Positions 61,134 through 64,000 of a stretch of DNA of 64,000 nt are shown here, piece after piece. The first letter of the stretch is position 1; every line of letters starts with the position of its first letter. The stretch comes from Rotaria macrura (lineage: Eukaryota; Rotifera; Eurotatoria; Philodinida; Philodinidae), in assembly GCA_900239685.1 (NCBI GenBank), contig OENT01000522.1, positions 39,917 to 103,916 of the forward strand. The letters are read 5' to 3'. The position numbers were made by a program, and so were the translations under genes. Below the pieces are notes generated by a model. The model was not told the DNA's origin. It did not search any database and saw nothing but the letters and a program-made list of their open reading frames with translations.

Positions 61134-63320
61134 CTGCATAGTTTAGCGCACTCCAACAATAATAACTGAATAGATTGAAATTCTGCAAGCATATGCCAAG
61201 TGAGCTATACATTTTCCGAAACTTGATATGTGAATTGCATAGACAACAAGAGCGAACTCTACAGCCTTCTGAACTAAATATAAAAGTGTATATAAAACTC
61301 TAGCAAACACTACAAATTTTACTTTTTTAAAACAAATAGATGAGTTCAAGTTTCGCATTATTTTTTGAAAAAATGAGTTTAATAAATAAAAGAACAAAAT
61401 TCGAAGTTATGAATGTTTTTCAAAGGGAATAATTCCATTTATTGAAATATGAAGTTGAATTGAATTGAATTCAGCAATCTTTTAATTCTCGATTTAATAT
61501 TCGCAAATGAGAGGATATGGTTGAGAAAACACGTTCCCAGATGATGATAATTTTTATAACTTTTGCTGTTGATTGTTAATGTAATTTCGTGTGAATTTAT
61601 AAGAGGATATAGAAGGAACACACAAGTTTGAATACGTGGAAGGGATTTTCTCTCTCGAAGAGTTCGATTGTTTCCTTGCTATACCTATCTGTCACAAATC
61701 ACATTGAGTACCTGTGAAAACATTCGGGAATCCATATGAAATCCTCGAGTTGAACTTGTCGAATTTCAATGCGCATTGTCGAGAGGGATATCAGCGGAAA
61801 TGATTTCATTAATTATAATTTCCTTATGAATGTTAGAATAAATAGATGTGAACACTGATGCACTTCGTACTAACTCTTTATTCAAGGGGTTAATAAGATT
61901 GACAGATAAGGTTAGCTACAAAACCTAATCTCGTTCTCGAGATCGAGTCGATTTCAATTTCAAATTGCAATTAATTGGTGCTCTACAAATGCACATCTAA
62001 TTCAGGCAAGGTGACGAACCACGAGATTCGGAAGGGGTCCTGAATTACGTAAACCCATCAATCGAAAAACACCCGTATAAAGCATTTCTTTCGCTATGAG
62101 GTACGCCGAGAAAACATACGCAAGGGTCTATTTCCTAGCCACGAAATCCCACTGGTTGGATGGTGGACATCAAAAGTAATTGATTGGGCACAACTGATGT
62201 GTAAGAAAAGGACTTTCTTCATTTATGATTCAGTGCGAACGAAGAAACGTAGCCAATCCCATTCAGCATAAAACCTTCCTTTCGGTAGAAGAGGGCACCA
62301 CACTATTATCATCGTACGATTTTAAAAAAATCATGGTCATTGCTGCGACTTGCATATCCCACGACTGAATTTTGAGCACGAATTTTATGTCTTGCTTTAT
62401 TGTGCTCATGCGTTTTTCCAGAGTATTAAGTACTCTATAAAACCCTCATATGAGCAACTTAGTTTGCCTATAGTAGTACACACAGTTTACTAGCATTGTG
62501 GTCCCATGAAAAAGAGGTGACTGCCATCCACTCCATCCTAAAACAAAACTGATTATTGGCTGATATCGTAAAATTATTTTTTTCATCACTTATGATGATG
62601 TCTTTAATTTATTTGCTATTAAAAACATTAACAGAATTCTCTTTTTATGAAAAGTTCTATAGTGAGTTAAACGGCAGCCATTCAAATTTGTTCTACATTA
62701 TAAACTTGTTTCACTACAAGAAAATTTCTGATAATCATTGATATTGATGTGTAAGATGACCGAATCTATGTCAAACTGTGGCTAGAAGATTCATTTCGAC
62801 ACTCATAGCCTGCGAGAATCTTCAGGAATTTAATTGAGTTTTACGGAGAATTCCTACAAGACCGACATCTTGCTTTCAGTTGTTTTTTCGTGCAACGGGA
62901 AGTGGCTCCACGGGACCGCAATACGATCGATTCGATTATCAGACTGCAACAGCACCTTTCATACAGTTCTGAATGATCTCAAATGATGAGTGCCGGTAAT
63001 AATTAGTGCAAAAATAATAAGTTACTATTTTCTCATCCGATTACTTTATCGTTCCGAAACCTAGATTTCAATAGATTTGCGTGGGGTTATTCAATCCAAG
63101 CGAATTCAGTCTCATCCAGTATCTAATGCATTCAAGTGCCTCGATCTGAGCAGTTCAATCACCGTTCGTTTTTGCTAAATTTCAATCGAAGTGTTTCCAA
63201 CAACTATCCCAATAGTATTTTTCATGCATATGTTCCTTGCGTACAGGTTTGAATGTTCGTGTGATTGCATTATTTTTTAAAACGTTACCCTCCTACAAAT
63301 TGATCAGCCAACCAGAGAAA
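61134..63320. other. Intergenic; 61.9-62.9 kb less AT-rich than its surroundings
   Basis: No supported gene. The stretch around 61930-62340 and 62790-62990 looks richer in G and C than the flanks and could be the wreck of a mobile element or gene. I cannot identify a family on either strand. Confidence 0.45.
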
Positions 63321-63402
63321 AACCTGATTGACTGAAACCACGACTCGAAAAGCCATGATTGTCTGGAACCACGGCTCGAAAAACCTGGTTGATTGAAATC
63401 CA
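63321..63402. repeat. Short tandem repeat, period about 31 bp
   Basis: Two and two-thirds diverged units, each of the form ACCTGATTGACTGAAACCAC followed by GRCTCGAAAA (63321-63350, 63351-63381, partial 63382-63402). Confidence 0.65.
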
Positions 63403-63455
63403 ATTCTCGTAATTCCTATCGGTTCTTACATGAGGATTTTATAAGATTTTTGTAG

Positions 63456-63562
63456 GAATCCGACAGTTGGATCCGATACTGATTCCTCAAGCTGGAGTCC
63501 GATCGGATTCTGTTCGATGGTCGGATCCTATCGAAATCGATCGGATCCAACATTGGATTTAA
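63456..63562. repeat. Foldback-like segment built on GGATCCGAT
   Basis: GTTGGATCCGAT near 63470 is mirrored by ATCGGATCCAAC near 63540. Between them are further TCCGATCGGA and GGTCGGATCC motifs. The repeated-motif palindrome is similar in style to the 40-kb element. No termini or target duplication were identified. Confidence 0.5.
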
Positions 63563-64000
63563 TCATTTGGGATTATTGATTTATTGGACATACGTGCGTA
63601 TAAAAATGAAAAGATCTTAATAAATTAATTACACGTTAGATAAAAATTTCGTTGTATATTAGTTAAAAGGCTTTTTCATCTTTTGAATTCTTGTAAAAAT
63701 TTAGAAGCGATTTTATTATGTAGAAAAAATCTTTCATATTTGAATAAAGCATAGCTGTTTGTATAAACGTCGGTGTTTGTTTTTTTAGTATTTCTCAAGA
63801 ATCTAATAACACATGTCGTTTTTCGAAACAGACATGAAAGTGAACAGAGATGATTGCATGTAACTCTTGGCTTTTTAAATAAATTGTTTCTTCTTAAGAA
63901 CATCTTAATTATTGAAGTTAGTCCAAGACTTATAACTAGTTATATGAATAACAGATTTTACTATGGACGAATTCCACTTCTACAAATCAAATCTCAACAT
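63563..64000. other. Right edge of window, no gene seen
   Basis: AT-rich sequence. The minus-strand frame at 63676-63903 has no recognisable content. Confidence 0.5.

Noticed and set aside
1-64000. tRNA, rRNA, spliced-leader RNA, CRISPR or telomere repeats
   Set aside because: None recognised. No cloverleaf with a TTCGA arm, no leader-type motif and no regular spacer array was found by reading both strands.

Overview
The window is nuclear DNA from an invertebrate animal. It is AT-rich, its genes are split by spliceosomal introns, and the proteins are metazoan: TFIID TAF5, LSm5, a TGF-beta type I receptor, two-LIM CRP/MLP proteins, SNX19-like, an STS-type histidine phosphatase, RCC1, TM9SF2 and TBC1D24. 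Very short introns (about 50-75 bp), a close inverted pair of paralogues sharing near-identical tracts, and genes of bacterial look carrying introns all fit a rotifer, most likely a bdelloid such as Rotaria or Adineta. That assignment is inference; no diagnostic marker such as an rRNA or spliced-leader sequence is present.

Layout. 1-7.9 kb, minus strand: TGF-beta receptor I, LSm5 and TAF5 (TAF5 runs off the left edge). 7.9-17.5 kb: a desert with no gene I can support. 17.5-25.7 kb: two CRP/MLP-type LIM genes in tail-to-tail inverted orientation, with a membrane-anchored cyclase-family gene between them. 25.7-29.9 kb: the 5' region of the second LIM gene, then a decayed secreted gene resembling glycoside hydrolase family 32. 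29.9-53.1 kb, plus strand: SNX19-like, STS/UBASH3-like phosphatase, RCC1, TM9SF2-like and TBC1D24-like, all in one direction. 54.4-57.2 kb: a secreted LRR protein and a convergent bacterial-type C1 cysteine peptidase whose coding ends overlap by 13 bp. 57.2-64 kb: gene-free, with several terminal-inverted-repeat and foldback elements.

For every complete multi-exon gene I rebuilt the exon chain by hand. The summed exon lengths are multiples of three: receptor 595 aa, LSm5 123 aa, LIM 276 and 277 aa, cyclase 303 aa, SNX19-like 688 aa, phosphatase 487 aa, RCC1 470 aa, TM9SF2-like 655 aa, TBC1D24-like 601 aa, peptidase 450 aa. Introns fall mostly into two size classes, about 50-75 bp and 0.8-2.6 kb; the large ones hold foldback elements in at least two cases.

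The genes do not form one pathway. Most are housekeeping (transcription initiation, U6 snRNP, Ran cycle, endomembrane traffic). The most unusual content is the LIM pair with apparent gene conversion, the intron-containing bacterial-type peptidase with its catalytic Cys codon split beside a 20-nt microexon, the anchored cyclase, the decayed hydrolase and the set of non-coding mobile elements.
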